From assembly GCA_944989445.1 (NCBI GenBank), contig CALYLW010000012.1, positions 1,760,001 through 1,824,000 on the forward strand: a DNA stretch of 64,000 bases. Direction: 5' to 3'. This document shows, one piece after another, positions 34,653 through 45,844 of the stretch (within the stretch, counting starts at the first letter, position 1; each line of letters begins with the position of its first letter). This DNA is from Ampullaceana balthica (Eukaryota; Mollusca; Gastropoda; Lymnaeidae). The notes below the pieces were generated by a model. It was not told where the DNA came from. It was given only the letters and a program-made list of their open reading frames with translations, and did no database searches. The translations under genes were made by a program, and so were the position numbers.

Positions 34653-35054
34653 CACAGACCCACTCGTGTTGGCTGAAACAGTGTCAGTATTGTGTCTGTC
34701 TGTCTGTATCAGCCTGTGGTAACCGCCAGTCTGATGACGTCATGAAAAGGAGGATCTTACTTTTGTTATAGATTCAATATATGCCTAGACCCGTGTCGTT
34801 TTAAAATCTACAAGTGGGACACAACTCGGTAAAGAGGTTCTCAATAAACTAATATCAAATATCAAAACGCAGATCTAAGAGCTTTTCAAAAAAAATATTT
34901 AAAAATGACAGGAAACAGGAGACATGTCTGTGTATTCTCCAAATTTCACATGCTGAGGCGAATAAATGTAAAAAAAAATGTTTTATGTCATTAACTACTT
35001 GTATACACAAATTAAAATACTCAGAAGTACAACCCTTTCAAGACAAACAAAGAA
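34652..35054. other. Non-coding stretch
   Basis: Nothing recognisable. Confidence 0.4.
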
Positions 35055-35537
35055 AACTCTTATGAAACTTTCATCAGACCACTTGTAACATATGCAAGTA
35101 AAACTTACAAATTAACAAAAACTGCAGAAAACCTGCTCAATACGTGGGAGAGGAAAGTTCTCAGAAAAGTATATGGACCAACAAGGGATGAATAAGGATG
35201 GAGAATACGAACCAACCACAAACTGTACAGTCTATTTGAGGATCCAACAATACTAGGAGAAATTTAAAAAAGGGGGCAGAGTGCGCTGGGCATGACACTT
35301 AGAAAGAATGACAAATGAATGAGGAGCAAAGAGGGCGCATCACCAAAACTCCATGCAGAGAAAAAAGACACGATGGAAGACCTTATATAAGGCTAAGATG
35401 GATAGATGATGTTGAGAAAGATCTACAGCAAATGGACATAAAAACTTGAAGAAGAAAGGCATTGATTAGATATGTAGAAAGTGGTGTGAGGCATGCAGGC
35501 CGAAGCCCCACTTGAGTGGTAGAGCCACAGGGATGGA
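35055..35537 (+). pseudogene. Decayed LINE reverse transcriptase, C-terminal part
   Basis: Translating across several frame changes gives the conserved tail of a non-LTR retrotransposon polymerase. FIRPLVTYASKTYKLTKTAE and NTWERKVLRKVYGPTRDE come first, then GWRIRTNHKLY. After a frameshift follow RVRWA, then GRPYIRLRWIDDVEKDLQQM and VRHAGRSPT. This order (fErkvLRkiyGP, gWRiR.N.eLy, GRP..RW.DDv..Dl) follows the catalytic domain in many RTE/jockey-like elements. Stops replace conserved Trp codons (GWRI is preceded by TAA; MDIKT is followed by TGA). The YxDD catalytic region is missing, so this is a 5'-truncated dead copy. No poly-A or target duplication was defined. Confidence 0.8.
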
Positions 35538-36559
35538 TGGCATATGCAAAGTACGAAGAATGTTTTGAAGTGTTTATAATAATTCTTTAGGTAGAAGCAT
35601 TCTCATGGGTGAGAGCACAAGCTTAAAGTGTCAATCATTTGTGTCTCGCATAATGAAAGCAAACGCAACCATTGACAGTGGAAGTGATCATTTGAATCCC
35701 TAGAAACAGACTACATGTGTTTACTTGCATGAAGTAAGCGTCTAAAATTGCAAGCATTTTTAGCACCAAGGGATGCATGTTTCCGATTACAATAAAGAAT
35801 ATTTATGTCAGGAACAGCACTTGAATAATGAATCATAACATCAAAACTCAAATCGTCGTTACAGCAATGTTCTCTTTTGTTCATCTGTGTAGTGTTTTAT
35901 ATTTATATAATAATTTTATAATATCTATCATTAGTTGGACCAGATCCAGATTTCATGTTTTTAAACCAAAAAAAAACAACAAACAAAAGAGAATCAAAAC
36001 AAAAAAGTACACAATGGAGGGAAATTTGTAGATGTTTACCAAAGACAATTCATCATACAGCCCCCAGCTGATTATAAATTTTGAAAAACGAACATATTTA
36101 ATGAAAGAGAAAAAAACAAAACTGTATGCATGCATCAACGGTGGTTGACTAAGAGTGAAAGAGTTATGGGTCCTAGTTATCTTTCAGTTTTTGTGTACCG
36201 GACATTTCGCAATTTCCCCTAGGAAAAAATTGCGTTTAAGAGCTTGCACATGCAACTCCTCCTGAACCATACCAGATAGAGGGTTCGGGTCTTTTGCAAA
36301 TATGCTAAGGAGGTTCCAAGGATGTGCAACGGCCAACAAAAATATCGAAATGTTTTACTGGAATTCCTGGACAAAAAATTTTAAAATAAAAATATCACTA
36401 TTTTTTTCAATTTCTCGCCAACCATAACATCTATCGGGTTGAAACAAACGCCAAACAATAGCTAATAATATTTAGAACAATGTTGCAGAAGGAATTACGA
36501 AAGCTGCGCGTTTCATTCGACCCCCGTAATTTTAGCAGTAATTTGTTTATAACAATTGT
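35538..36559. other. AT-rich non-coding stretch
   Basis: No supported gene. The patch at 36190-36540 has a composition different from its surroundings and may be a repeat of unknown type. Confidence 0.4.
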
Positions 36560-36790
36560 TATGTTTAGTTTCAAAATTATTGATTTGAAATGACTTTTAA
36601 TGTCATCTAGAATGATAGTTAATGGGTTTTCCCGCTTTGTGAATGCTTATGTTAGATTTTTGGGTGGTGCGCATTATATTCACACATTCTTGGTGTAATG
36701 TAGCGTGAGGGGATATGACATCATATTGTGTTTTGTTACAGAATTACTTATTTGAATCCACTTTTAATGTAAACTAGAATGATTTCCCTT
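36560..36790. repeat. Diverged ~180-bp duplication
   Basis: The phrase ACTTTTAATGTCATCTAGAA (36591) recurs as ACTTTTAATGTAAACTAGAA (36762), with similar sequence on both sides (ATTTGAA before, TGAT after). This suggests an old local duplication. Confidence 0.5.
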
Positions 36791-37222
36791 GAATTAAAAA
36801 AATCGGAAACTCCTTGTCGGAAATTGCGTTTAAATACTCATTCGAGTTTTTATGTGTTGTTTTTCCTTTCTGCGTTATGTTTAATGTGAGCAGCAACGAT
36901 CAGAGAATTTGTAAGATGTTCCAGTATATGAGTCAGATTGAAAAAAGACGGTATAGACAGATATCTTCCCACTCCACATCGCAATTTTCTACGCACGGTC
37001 TGCTGGCCCTATGACAGTAATACTACTAGCTGTTAGTGAATTGGTAACCGACATGCTGAAAACATGGTTTCAGCGGACTGGCGATAGGGTGCGCTGATAT
37101 CACTACATCTGATGAATAAACGCCTATGACTTTGTTGCATAATGTTAATATTGTGCATGTTTTGTAAAATGTGTAGTGTAAGGGAGTTTTTTGGTCACGT
37201 TGTACATGTGTTTATTGTAGTA
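36791..37222. other. Non-coding stretch next to a Helitron terminus
   Basis: Nothing recognisable. The frame at 36814-37014 is unsupported. Confidence 0.4.
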
Positions 37223-37339
37223 CTAGTGTATTACCCGTCAAAAATGACGGAAGTTTTCAGCTGAAACCTATTTATTTTGAAAAAATGCACCTTTTTAGGG
37301 CCTTTTTCAAAAGCCCAACTAACTTGTCCTTGTTTGATA

Positions 37340-37842
37340 AATAATAATAATAATAAATTGATTATTTATATAGCGCTGTATCCCAGTAAGGAACTGGGCT
37401 CACAGCGCTTTACATGAAAGAAATAACATACTTATAAGTATTAAATTAACTTTCATATCACAACAAACACAAAAAATTACAGTACATTATAAATAAGCTA
37501 CGTTAATCATTTACCAGAAATGTTGTTTCATCAATTTTAGAAATAAATTTTGAAAAGATGTGTCTTAAGTGCAGTCTTGAAGGACTTGGTTGTTTGAATA
37601 ATACGTATGTGTAATGGTAGAGAAGTCCATTGTTTGGCTGCACAAAAAGAGAACGACCTTTCACCAAACGTTTTGGTGCGTGTCATAGGAACAGAGAGAA
37701 CGCGTGTGTCTGCAGAAGATCGTAGCTGGCGAGTGGGTGAGTAGACCGACAAAAGTTCAGTAAGATACGATGGGCATGAGTCCGAAAAGAAATTGTGACA
37801 GAGAACGGCCAGTTTGTAATCAATACGGGCTTGTATAGGCAA
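37340..37842 (-). mobile_element. 5'-truncated L2-like LINE inserted in Helitron A
   Basis: On the minus strand a reverse-transcriptase C-terminal fragment is followed by a 3' tail containing TGTAAAGCGCTGTGAGCCC and AGCGCTATATAAATAAT, ending in ATT repeats (plus-strand ATAATAATAAT at 37340). Such AGCGCT-bearing, ATT-ending tails are seen in L2-type LINEs of many aquatic animals. The insertion interrupts Helitron sequence that is continuous in copy C (between TTGTTTGAT and AATACGAAAT). Confidence 0.82.
37537..37842 (-). pseudogene. L2-like LINE reverse transcriptase, last ~100 residues
   Basis: The minus-strand frame is intact over about 100 residues. It reads ARIDYKLAVLCHNFF, then SYLTELLSVYSPTRQLRSS, VPMTRTKTFGERSFSF, AAKQWTSLPLHIR and FKTALKTHLFKIYF before a stop. 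This is the characteristic C-terminal tail of L2/CR1-type polymerases (RIDYKi..l..k, P.YL..LL..Y.PsR.LRSs, kT.GeRsF...AP..WNsLP..ir, F...LKthLF). Catalytic motifs are absent because of 5' truncation. The intact frame suggests a comparatively young insertion. Confidence 0.85.
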
Positions 37843-38116
37843 TACGAAATATTAAACTTTCTGAAATGCACACAAAGTATTTTATAATATGGGTTGTAGT
37901 ATGACGCCTACGGCGCCCCCTTTGTTTTTTTATTTTATAATTAACCATCAACAAATCCTCTTTTTACATTGTTCCCTCTTCAAAAATTAAAATATGAGCT
38001 AAAACAATGACGTCATATAATATTTTTTTACTGCGCATCTTTAATTTGCACACCTTTTGATGCATTGGTGCAGTAATTTGGTGCGCTGATTTCTAAAATT
38101 AGTAGCGTTACATCCA

Positions 38117-38175
38117 CACATACATACATACATACATACATACATACATACATACATACATACATACATACATAC
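38117..38175. repeat. (CATA)n microsatellite
   Basis: About 15 perfect CATA units, inside Helitron copy A near its 5' end. Confidence 0.96.
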
Positions 38176-38203
38176 AAAAGACGGGAATTATGTATATTAA
38201 TGA

Positions 38204-39040
38204 TGATGGCGAGCGCAGCAGTAGACTGAAGCAGCGCTTTGAATAAATAAATACAAAATAGATAGCCCTAAGTACCCAAGTGTTTAATTGGTAAATTACT
38301 AAACGTCCAACTACTTAACTCAATCATAACAACATATTAGGGACAACAAAATGACAAACGGTATCATGATGCTATGATACACATACAATTAAATGCAAAG
38401 AATTTCAACTTATAATACATAGCAATTCTACAGGTAATGTTTCTATGAATTGAGTTCTATAAGCACGCATTGTTGCAATAAGGGTTAAGATTTATCATAT
38501 GCGTTTCTAGAATTCATGTTTTCTAAATTGACATTAATCAATATGTAGTTCACATATCGCCATCGCCATTGTTAGCTATGATAATATTCAAGAAAATATG
38601 GCTCTACTGAAGTTAACTATTCCTCTATTTTTCTTTTCTCTCTTCTGATTTAGAAAACTTAGGCGTCTTTAGTCAAATGGCACACTTTTGCATGGCGTCT
38701 CTTCTTCGATATATTCATAGTTGTTATAATACATTTAATTTTTTTTTAAAGAACCTTATGGAATTTAGAGTGACGCGGGCTCCCGAATTCCTTACGTTAT
38801 ATCCATACATAATAGTCATTTATCTTCTCCCGCCTCATCTCTTGTCCACACAATGATTCTAAAACTGCCACACGTATTTATCAGTTCCCGCTCTTATACT
38901 CGACACAAGGTCCTCGAAAAACTTGACCGAAAACGCTTCTATTCCAATTAGTGCCATCATGCAAGGATTTCTAAAGAAGTCTTGTCCGCGTTATGCGGTC
39001 AGTGTTTATAGAGTAAACAGCCAGCACACAACACGAACAA
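38204..39040. other. AT-rich non-coding stretch
   Basis: Nothing recognisable. Confidence 0.45.
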
Positions 39041-39420
39041 ATAAGCAATCACTTTGCTTCTTTGACCAAATCTATTACAGTACTACAGGCAGGGGGAACG
39101 GTTCGGGGATTTCATTCCAGGATCGCTATCATTGATTCGTGGGGCCGTTGGGGGAGTGAGGGGGGGGAGAGATCTCCGTGTACCAGGTTAAAGAGGATGG
39201 AAACACCGCTAGCCCGAAGGGGACAGCTCGCTGGCTGTGTAGAGATGACCGGGGCAGAGGATGGGGGTAAGACGGACATGTTATCTTCGTTAGGTCAAGT
39301 CCAAACAACTTGTCCCGCAGTAATCGCAGTGTCCATCTTATGTGGTGTTGCCCGGGGGGTGTTAGGTAAACTGGGTGGGAGCGGTTTGTGACGTAGGTGC
39401 AATGTTATCCTGTAGCGAAC
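39041..39420. other. GC-richer patch with short open frames
   Basis: The plus frame 39062-39391 (109 codons, Gly/Arg-rich) overlaps a G-run (39157-39166). No domain was recognised and no splice site bounds it. Possibly regulatory. Confidence 0.3.
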
Positions 39421-39721
39421 GACGTCCAAAGCTTTAATTATTTGTTTACGTAAATTTCGTTTGTCAGGCTGGTTATTTTATAAAGATAACATAAACTGCG
39501 AGATTAAGTTGACATTTTCAGTTTAAATTAAATTATACTGCTGGAGACATCTCTGAAATCCATTTAGTGAGAAATCATTGCTAATGTTTATGTCTACTTA
39601 TTACTATGTATCCGATGAAGAAAGCTTTCAAAAACTAGCAATCGGTTCATTTTATAAAATGTGTCTGTCCTCCTCCACCAGGTTTTTATGATAAAATGGT
39701 GTTTGTGTCTTCACGTCAGGA
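39421..39721. other. Non-coding stretch
   Basis: Nothing recognisable. Confidence 0.4.
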
Positions 39722-41150
39722 TGTCTGAGTTGTTGTGTCTTGTCAATGTTACCAGCAAAGCATGTCTGACTTGTTGTGTCTGTGTCAATGTTACCAGCAA
39801 ATCATGTCTGAGTTGTTGTGTCTGTGTCAATGTTACCAGCAAAGCGTGTCTGAGTTGTTGTGTCTGTGTCAATGTTACCAGCAAAGCATGTCTGAGTTGT
39901 TGTGTCTGTGTCAATGTTACCAGCAAAGCATGTCTGACTTGTTGTGTCTGTGTCAATGTTACCAGCAAAGCATGTCTGACTTGTGTCTTGTCAATGTTAC
40001 TAGCGAAGCATGTCTGAGTTGGTGTGTCTGTGTCAATGTTACCAGCAAAGCATGTCTGACGTGTTGTGTCTGTGTCAATGTTACCAGCAAAGCATGTCTG
40101 AGTTGTTGTGTCTGTGTCAATGTTACCAGCAAAGCATGTCTGAGTTGTTGTGTCTGTGTCAATGTTACCAGCAAAGCATGTCTGACTTGTTGTGTCTGTG
40201 TCAGTGTTACCAGCAAAGCATGTCTGACTTGTTGTGTCTGTGTCAATGTGACCAGCAAAGCATGTCTGAGTTGGTGTGTCTGTGTCAATGTTACCAGCAA
40301 AGCGTGTCTGAGTTGTTGTGTCTGTGTAAATGTTACCAGCAAAGCATGTCTGACTTGGTGTGTCTGTGTCAATGTTACCAGCAAAGCGTGTCTGAGTTGT
40401 TGTGTCTGTGTCAATGTTACCAGCAAAGCATGTCTGACTTGTGTCTGTGTCAATGTTACCAGCAAAGCATGTCTGACTTGTTGTGTCTGTGTCTATGTTA
40501 CCAGGAAAGCATGTTTGAGTTGTTGTGTCTGTGTCAATGTTACCAGCAAAGCATGTCTGACTTGGTGTGTCTGTGTCAATGTTACCAGCAAAGCGTGTCT
40601 GAGTTGTTGTGTCTGTGTCAATGTTACCAGCAAAGCATGTCTGACTTGGTGTGTCTGTGTCAATGTTACCAGCAAAGCGTGTCTGAGTTGTTGTGTCTGT
40701 GTCAATGTTACCAGCAAAGCATGTCTGACTTGTTGTGTCTGTGTCAATGTTACCAGCAAAGCATGTCTGACTTGTTGTGTCTGTGTCAATGTTACCAGCA
40801 AAGCATGTCTGACTTGTTGTGTCTGTGTCAATGTTACCAGGAAAGCATGTTTGAGTTGTTGTGTCTGTGTCAATGTTACCAGCAAAGCATGTCTGACTTG
40901 GTGTGTCTGTGTCAATGTTACCAGCAAAGCGTGTCTGAGTTGTTGTGTCTGTGTCAATGTTACCAGCAAAGCATGTCTGACTTGGTGTGTCTGTGTCAAT
41001 GTTACCAGCAAAGCGTGTCTGAGTTGTTGTGTCTGTGTCAATGTTACCAGCAAAGCATGTCTGAGTTATTGTGTCTGTGTCAATGTTACCAGCAAAGCAT
41101 GTCTGAGTTGTTGTGTCTGCATCAATGTTACCAGCAAAGCTTGTCTAATT
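39722..41150. repeat. 42-bp minisatellite, ~34 copies
   Basis: Units of 42 bp contain CATGTCTGACTTGTTGTGTC followed by TGTGTCAATG and TTACCAGCAAAG. Variants are ATGTCTGAC/CGTGTCTGAG, TTGTTG/TTGGTG and, twice, CCAGGAAAGCATGTTTGAG (about 40502 and 40839). The second of these sits in a larger repeated block. Because 42 is 14 codons and no phase has a stop, two plus frames and one minus frame stay open for hundreds of codons (VNVTSKACLTCCVC, MSDLLCLCQCYQQS and LVTLTQTQQVRHAL periods). Deletions of non-multiples of three near 39733 and 39972 shift frame without any sign of selection against them, so the array is not constrained as protein. Confidence 0.96.
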
Positions 41151-42132
41151 ATCCATAAGATATACATTTCTGTTTGATTTGCTTTTCCTTTTAGGTAAAA
41201 CACTTAAATTTGAAATATTGAAGGGTATGCGAGAAATTTCACCATTAAATTCATTTTCTGTCAAGTGTTTTATTTACAAGACTCTAATGCCGAGTCACCT
41301 ACTGCGCCCCCCCCCCTGGTAGGGCGCCGCAGCCCCGTTTCCCCCGCCCATGTTGGTACCTGTCGACAATCAGTGAGTACCCTCGGTGTTTACGGCTCCA
41401 CTGGGATGACGAGTTCCGGATGATCAAACAGCGACTCGCGTAATTACAAACCCGCTAAGCCAACACACGGGCCCAACCGTGGAAATGGCCTCCTTGTTTG
41501 GGGTCGCAGTAGGCGCTATTAGGGTCCACTACTTTTGTCAGCACTGTTTTTGTTTTGGTATTCTAACATCAATTGTCGGGATCGCGTTGTTGTGGGGGAT
41601 CACGGCAATGGATCAGAGAGAATCGCTTGTTAGTTTTGGAAGCCGCCTTATCAAAACGTCATTGATTTTCACCATGAATGTAGACAATTCTCTATTCGGC
41701 TGTTACTTACTAATTCAGTGGAATTTAGTACTGCTGGAGTACCAAATAAATAAATATACAAATGTATAACAAAAGTGAAGTTTATAATTTACATAAAGTT
41801 TAACTGTTTAACAGTTGACATGAACAGAAAGAAGGCCAAGCCTAATTCTAATTTGAATTAGACGAATGGGGCGGCAAGGGAGAGAGGATCACCAATATGA
41901 AAACCATCATTAACTTATCGCCCCTACAATCATTTGTTGGTTACGAAACTGAACACAACCTGGGCTAACAAGAAGGTAAAAAGAAAAGGACAACCCGATG
42001 CTTACTTAATGGCGTAATGGTAAATTTGATCATCGTCCATCATATACAGAGGAATTGTTGGGGATCTACCTCATACAATATCGCTCCCACCCCGCCCCAG
42101 CTATCGTGCTCACGAACCTGTTTATAGTCTCA
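41151..42132. other. Non-coding stretch with a CpG-rich patch
   Basis: 41290-41480 is GC- and CpG-rich with a C11 run (41307-41318). The plus frame 41479-41769 is AT-biased late on and unassigned. No gene is supported. Confidence 0.4.
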
Positions 42133-42475
42133 CTAGGTTGTGCAGCAGCGCCGTGGTGCTTGCGCCACCCACTTTTTTAGGGCGCCTACGGCGCCCACCT
42201 TTTTCAAAAGCCCAACTAGCTTGTCCTTGTATGATAAATAGGTAATATTAAACTTCCTTAAATGTACACAAAGTATTTCATAATAGGGGTTTTTTTGTTC
42301 TCAAAAGCCCAAGTAACTTATCCTTGTATGATAAATACGAAATATTCCTGATATGTACACAAAGTATTTATATAATATTTTTTTACAGTGCTAATCACCA
42401 AACGATTTTTAACTAATTTTAAAAAGGAGTGCACCAATTACTGCACCAAAAAATAACTCTTTGAGTCAGTCAGCA
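42133..42475 (-). mobile_element. Helitron-like element, copy B (degraded)
   Basis: On the minus strand the end is CTAG followed by T (42136-42133), preceded by a GC-rich imperfect hairpin (GTGGCGCAAGCACCAC). Inside are blocks shared with copies A and C: GGGCGCCTACGGCGCC (42180), AAAAGCCCAACTAGCTTGTC, TGTACACAAAGTATTTCATA and TTACTGCACCAAAAA. The central block occurs twice (about 42207 and 42302), so part of the element is tandemly duplicated. The 5' end could not be located. Confidence 0.65.
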
Positions 42476-42754
42476 CTGTTTACAGCACACATGCTGACGT
42501 CAAAGGTTCGTGCCTTGTTTGCTTAATGTTAATCTGGAAACCAAAAATGATTATGATTTTTAAGTCTCTATTTTCAATTTTTTTTTAAAAAGCAGAGTGA
42601 TGTCCCTTAGCGTTAGGCAACAATGATAATTGAGGGTGTTTATTATATAGGCTCATTATTTGTAGACGAGTCTACTTACCGTTTGATGTGCCAGAATTTA
42701 AACACCTCTTTACACACATAACGTGCAAAGTTTTAATAACAAGAAAATATGCTA
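42476..42754. other. Non-coding stretch
   Basis: Nothing recognisable. Confidence 0.4.
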
Positions 42755-43292
42755 CAACGGTAGCCAAACCGCGGCTCGCGAGCCGCATGCGTCTCTTCTG
42801 TGTTCACATTGCGGCTCGCGTACAATTTATTAAAATTAAGTTGCAAGGATAACTGTAAGACAGGGGTCGGGAAACCATGGCTCGCGATCCAGATGTGGCT
42901 CTATTGATGGCTGAATCTGGCTCGCAGACAAATGTTCGATTATAAAAAAAATAATTTCTTAAGACTCCTTTCTTTGATCTACATATTAATTACGAATCAA
43001 AATTTTTAAAAATTTAAAACGTCTCCACGCCTTCATGAAGCTTGAACTCACCACGTAACAATCAGACTTTTTGTGTTGAGATTACACAAATTGCTCACAT
43101 TTACTTGAATTTTTAGTTTTAAGCATAATGTATGGCTCTCACAGAATTACTTTTCAAAATGTGTTGTTTATGGTTCTCTCAGACAAAACGTTTCCAGACC
43201 TCTGCTGTAAGATATCCAAACCGGGTTCTCAACAATTTTTTAAAAAATATTTTGACATGGCTCTCAGCTACTACAGGTTTGGCCACTCATTG
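42755..43292. mobile_element. Older hAT-like element hosting a second one
   Basis: The outer ends are CAACGGTAGCCAAACC (42755) and GGTTTGGCCACTCATTG (ends 43292), inverted with the shared core GGCCAAACC or AGCCAAACC. Interior sequence next to the ends (CGCGGCTCGCGAGCCGCATG at 42770; GACATGGCTCTC at 43255) is related to the inner element. No clear target duplication remains. Without the inner insertion and its 8-bp duplication it is about 185 bp. Confidence 0.5.
42861..43204. mobile_element. hAT miniature element with 8-bp target duplication
   Basis: The 344-bp element starts CAGGGGTCGGGAAACC and ends GTTTCCAGACCTCTG (reverse complement CAGAGGTCTGGAAAC), clear inverted ends. It is flanked by perfect 8-bp copies of CTGTAAGA (42853-42860 and 43205-43212). 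The interior is rich in GGCTC/CTCGC motifs (CATGGCTCGCG, TGTGGCTCT, TCTGGCTCGC). End sequence and duplication length are diagnostic of the hAT superfamily. It has no transposase. Confidence 0.93.
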
Positions 43293-44397
43293 TTTTTTTT
43301 TAAATTTAATTCTAATTCATTTAACCAAAGTTTTTTTTTAAAAGCGCAATTCAATAATATAATCTTTGATTGAAAACATAAAAATAGTCGATATTTCTTA
43401 AGGGGAAAACAATAAACTGATTGCAAACGAAACAAATCCCAATTTATTTTTTAGATCATGTATAAAATCTATCTTCATTCAACCATGGCATGAGATTGGG
43501 GTGTGAGTGTGGGGAGGGGGCAAAGATTGCGCTAACACATGTCCTCTATTTCTTCGCCTCCGTTATTTAAAACGAATCAAACACCCGATTCCGATGAAGC
43601 AACAATCATAATGTGAATCGCGTTGCTGCTCGTAAACAAAACAAATACTGCACTAACAACCCGAACGAAACCTGATGCCTCAAAGACCATCGCCCGGAGG
43701 CTACCTTCCACATTAGATTGACTTTCAGATCCTCATCTGATTCTCAGCGCTCACCACCTCCTCGGTCAGTGTTGTAAGTTATGTAATACACGAGAGGTAC
43801 CCTATCGACATCTGATTCAGAAAACGTCGAGCCGGTCACGATCAAAGCGAAGCCTCATGCCTGCCGGGACGAACACGCTGACCAGGCTTTCCCCACGGAG
43901 GGAAATAACCCGTAAATTGACTTGGGGATGCCCCGGAGTTATCCAACAGTAATTTCCCTATTATCTCACGGAGGTAATAGATGCACGTGAGTAGAGAGGA
44001 AATGAAGGGATGTTAAAGTGAGGAGATTAAAGGTGTAAATAATCTTTTGCCATTCAGATAAGTAATGAGACAGATTTTTAAAAAAAATAATAAAAATTTA
44101 AAAAATTAATTAAAAATACCCGAGTAGTCCTAATAAGAGAAAGGACATAAGAAGAAAGATAAGCCTTATACTACTTATACATATGTCTTCTATTTCTTCG
44201 CCTCCATTGGCCTAATTATTTAAAACGAATCAAACACTTATGATAAGGAATATCTCAAAATGAAAATTTACTATTTCCGTCTATAGACGATATCCTTAGA
44301 GTCCAACATGCAGCTGTCGCGATCATTTCTTGTTCTATACAACGAACCATCACAATTAAGACTAATAAAAGAAATTGTAATATAATATAAAACTCAT
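43293..44397. other. Non-coding stretch with a repeated 45-60-bp segment
   Basis: The segment around 43543-43583 (ATTTCTTCGCCTCCGTT, then ATTTAAAACGAATCAAACAC) recurs at about 44190-44239 with an extra GGCCTAA. Between them is a CpG-richer patch (43600-43930). No gene is supported. Confidence 0.5.
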
Positions 44398-44471
44398 ATG
44401 TGTGTGTATGTGTTTGTGTGTATAGGTGTAGTGTAGGTGTGTGTATGTGTGTGTGTGTGTTTGTGTGTGTG
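44398..44471. repeat. (TG)n microsatellite
   Basis: Interrupted TG tract. Confidence 0.9.
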
Positions 44472-45844
44472 AAAGAGAAGCGGGATGGAAAGGCGATTTA
44501 AATACATTACATTGAAGCCGAAGAAGATTTTTAAAATAATAAAAGATGGAAATTACCCAGTGATTTATGTTATACATTAACAACAAAGTCTCGCTTGAAA
44601 ACTGAAGACTTATCGTTACGTGCTGATGGTGCACATGGTTTCAAAACGATGTTGCATACGGGTGATATTGACATATAGTTTGAACGCAAATCACGAACTT
44701 TCTCCACTTTTGATATAATTTTTTAAAATTTATTGTGAGACTGATATATTTTGGACACATAAGAATATTAGCCACAAAACATAAGAAACAAGCACAAAGA
44801 AAAAAATATTGAATCGTACTTGATTTTTTTTTAATAATCGGTCACTAAGGAACTAAATGAGAAAATAGTTACAATAATTGACATTGGCATGTGCCTTAAT
44901 ATGATGGCTCATCACACAAAAATTTTCAAAACAAAACAACGCGCAAAATTCCCTGTTTTACGATGGATGTAAGCTTTGGAATATAATCCACGACTATAAA
45001 TACATTCCAATGTGTTTTATTATCATTCTTTAACGCCGTGACTTGGTAATTATGCATCTGTTTTCTTTCCTGTTTTTTTCCCCCTTTGACATTCCGCTTT
45101 TCTTTCCGATGTCTTTCAAAAGGTTTTAGGAGAGGGGTAGCCCATTAATGACGAGCGCCCGATTTATTCAGTTTTGGGTTTTTGTATGGACCTCGAGCGA
45201 AATCAAAGCTTCATTTCAGACAAATCCAAAATCAAACCAGGTTGCACCTTCCAACTCTCCGCAGTGTATTTTCATGCAACTGTTGCCATACACGACGGCT
45301 TCCTTGAAAGAGCGCCGTGAATCCGAGCCCAGCGATCAAATTGACGTTCGCGACTGAACTAAAAACTTCCCTCGACAACACCGACCAACCAAGACACAAA
45401 ACACACGCAAGATTTCTTTAAACACGGGTAGTAAATTTACATTTAACATCATCGGTGACAGAGCTGTGGTATCATAAAAAAATGAGGCTGGTGTCGATGG
45501 TTCGAGATCACTCGTTCTTAAATAGAAAAAGAAAAAAGAAGCATGATATAAAAGCCAGAATGTATAAAAACTTAACGCCTCGAAAACCTCGCCGCCCCTT
45601 CGGCCAGCTCTCCAGTTAATTGTTGTTTTATGTGAGGGTTCTCGGGGACTTTCTTCTGTACTCGAGGAATTTCTCGCTGGCGGGGGTCGGTGTTGCGGCC
45701 AGGTATATTGGGAGATTCGAGAATAACAGTGTCAGTCCCTGGGTCTTTTTTTTCTAGTTCTGATAAGATGGGGGCAGTGTCGTAATTGGAGTTATTGGAT
45801 ACGGGACGTAACTGAAAAGATTTAAATTTCGTTTAGCAAAGCCC
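44472..45844. other. AT-rich, then mixed non-coding stretch
   Basis: 45148-45357 is a 69-codon plus frame with balanced composition (MTSARFIQFWVFVWTSSEIK...), but it has no splice or family support. A TATAAAA-like site lies at 45547. No gene is called. Confidence 0.35.

Larger units (their letters stand above)
37223..38203 (-). mobile_element. Non-autonomous Helitron (copy A) with a LINE insertion
   Basis: On the minus strand the element ends with a perfect hairpin (CCGTCA, TTTT, TGACGG), then GTAATACA and CTAG, followed by T: the classical Helitron 3' end inserted before T. The 5' end is TC preceded by A at 38203. Internal sequence aligns with copy C (52714-53173) in the opposite orientation, including AAAAGCCCAACTAACTT, the CGCCTACGGCGCC palindrome (about 37905), the CAAATCCTCTTTTTACATTG block and TTTGCACACCTTTTGATGCA. 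Copy A also holds a CATA microsatellite near its 5' end and a 0.5-kb LINE 3' fragment (37340-37842). Without the LINE it is about 480 bp, like copy C. No Rep/helicase gene. Confidence 0.82.

Noticed and set aside
39735..41177. 480-residue Cys-rich repeat protein on the plus strand
   Set aside because: Other frames are equally open and the frame shifts freely at non-triplet deletions inside the array.
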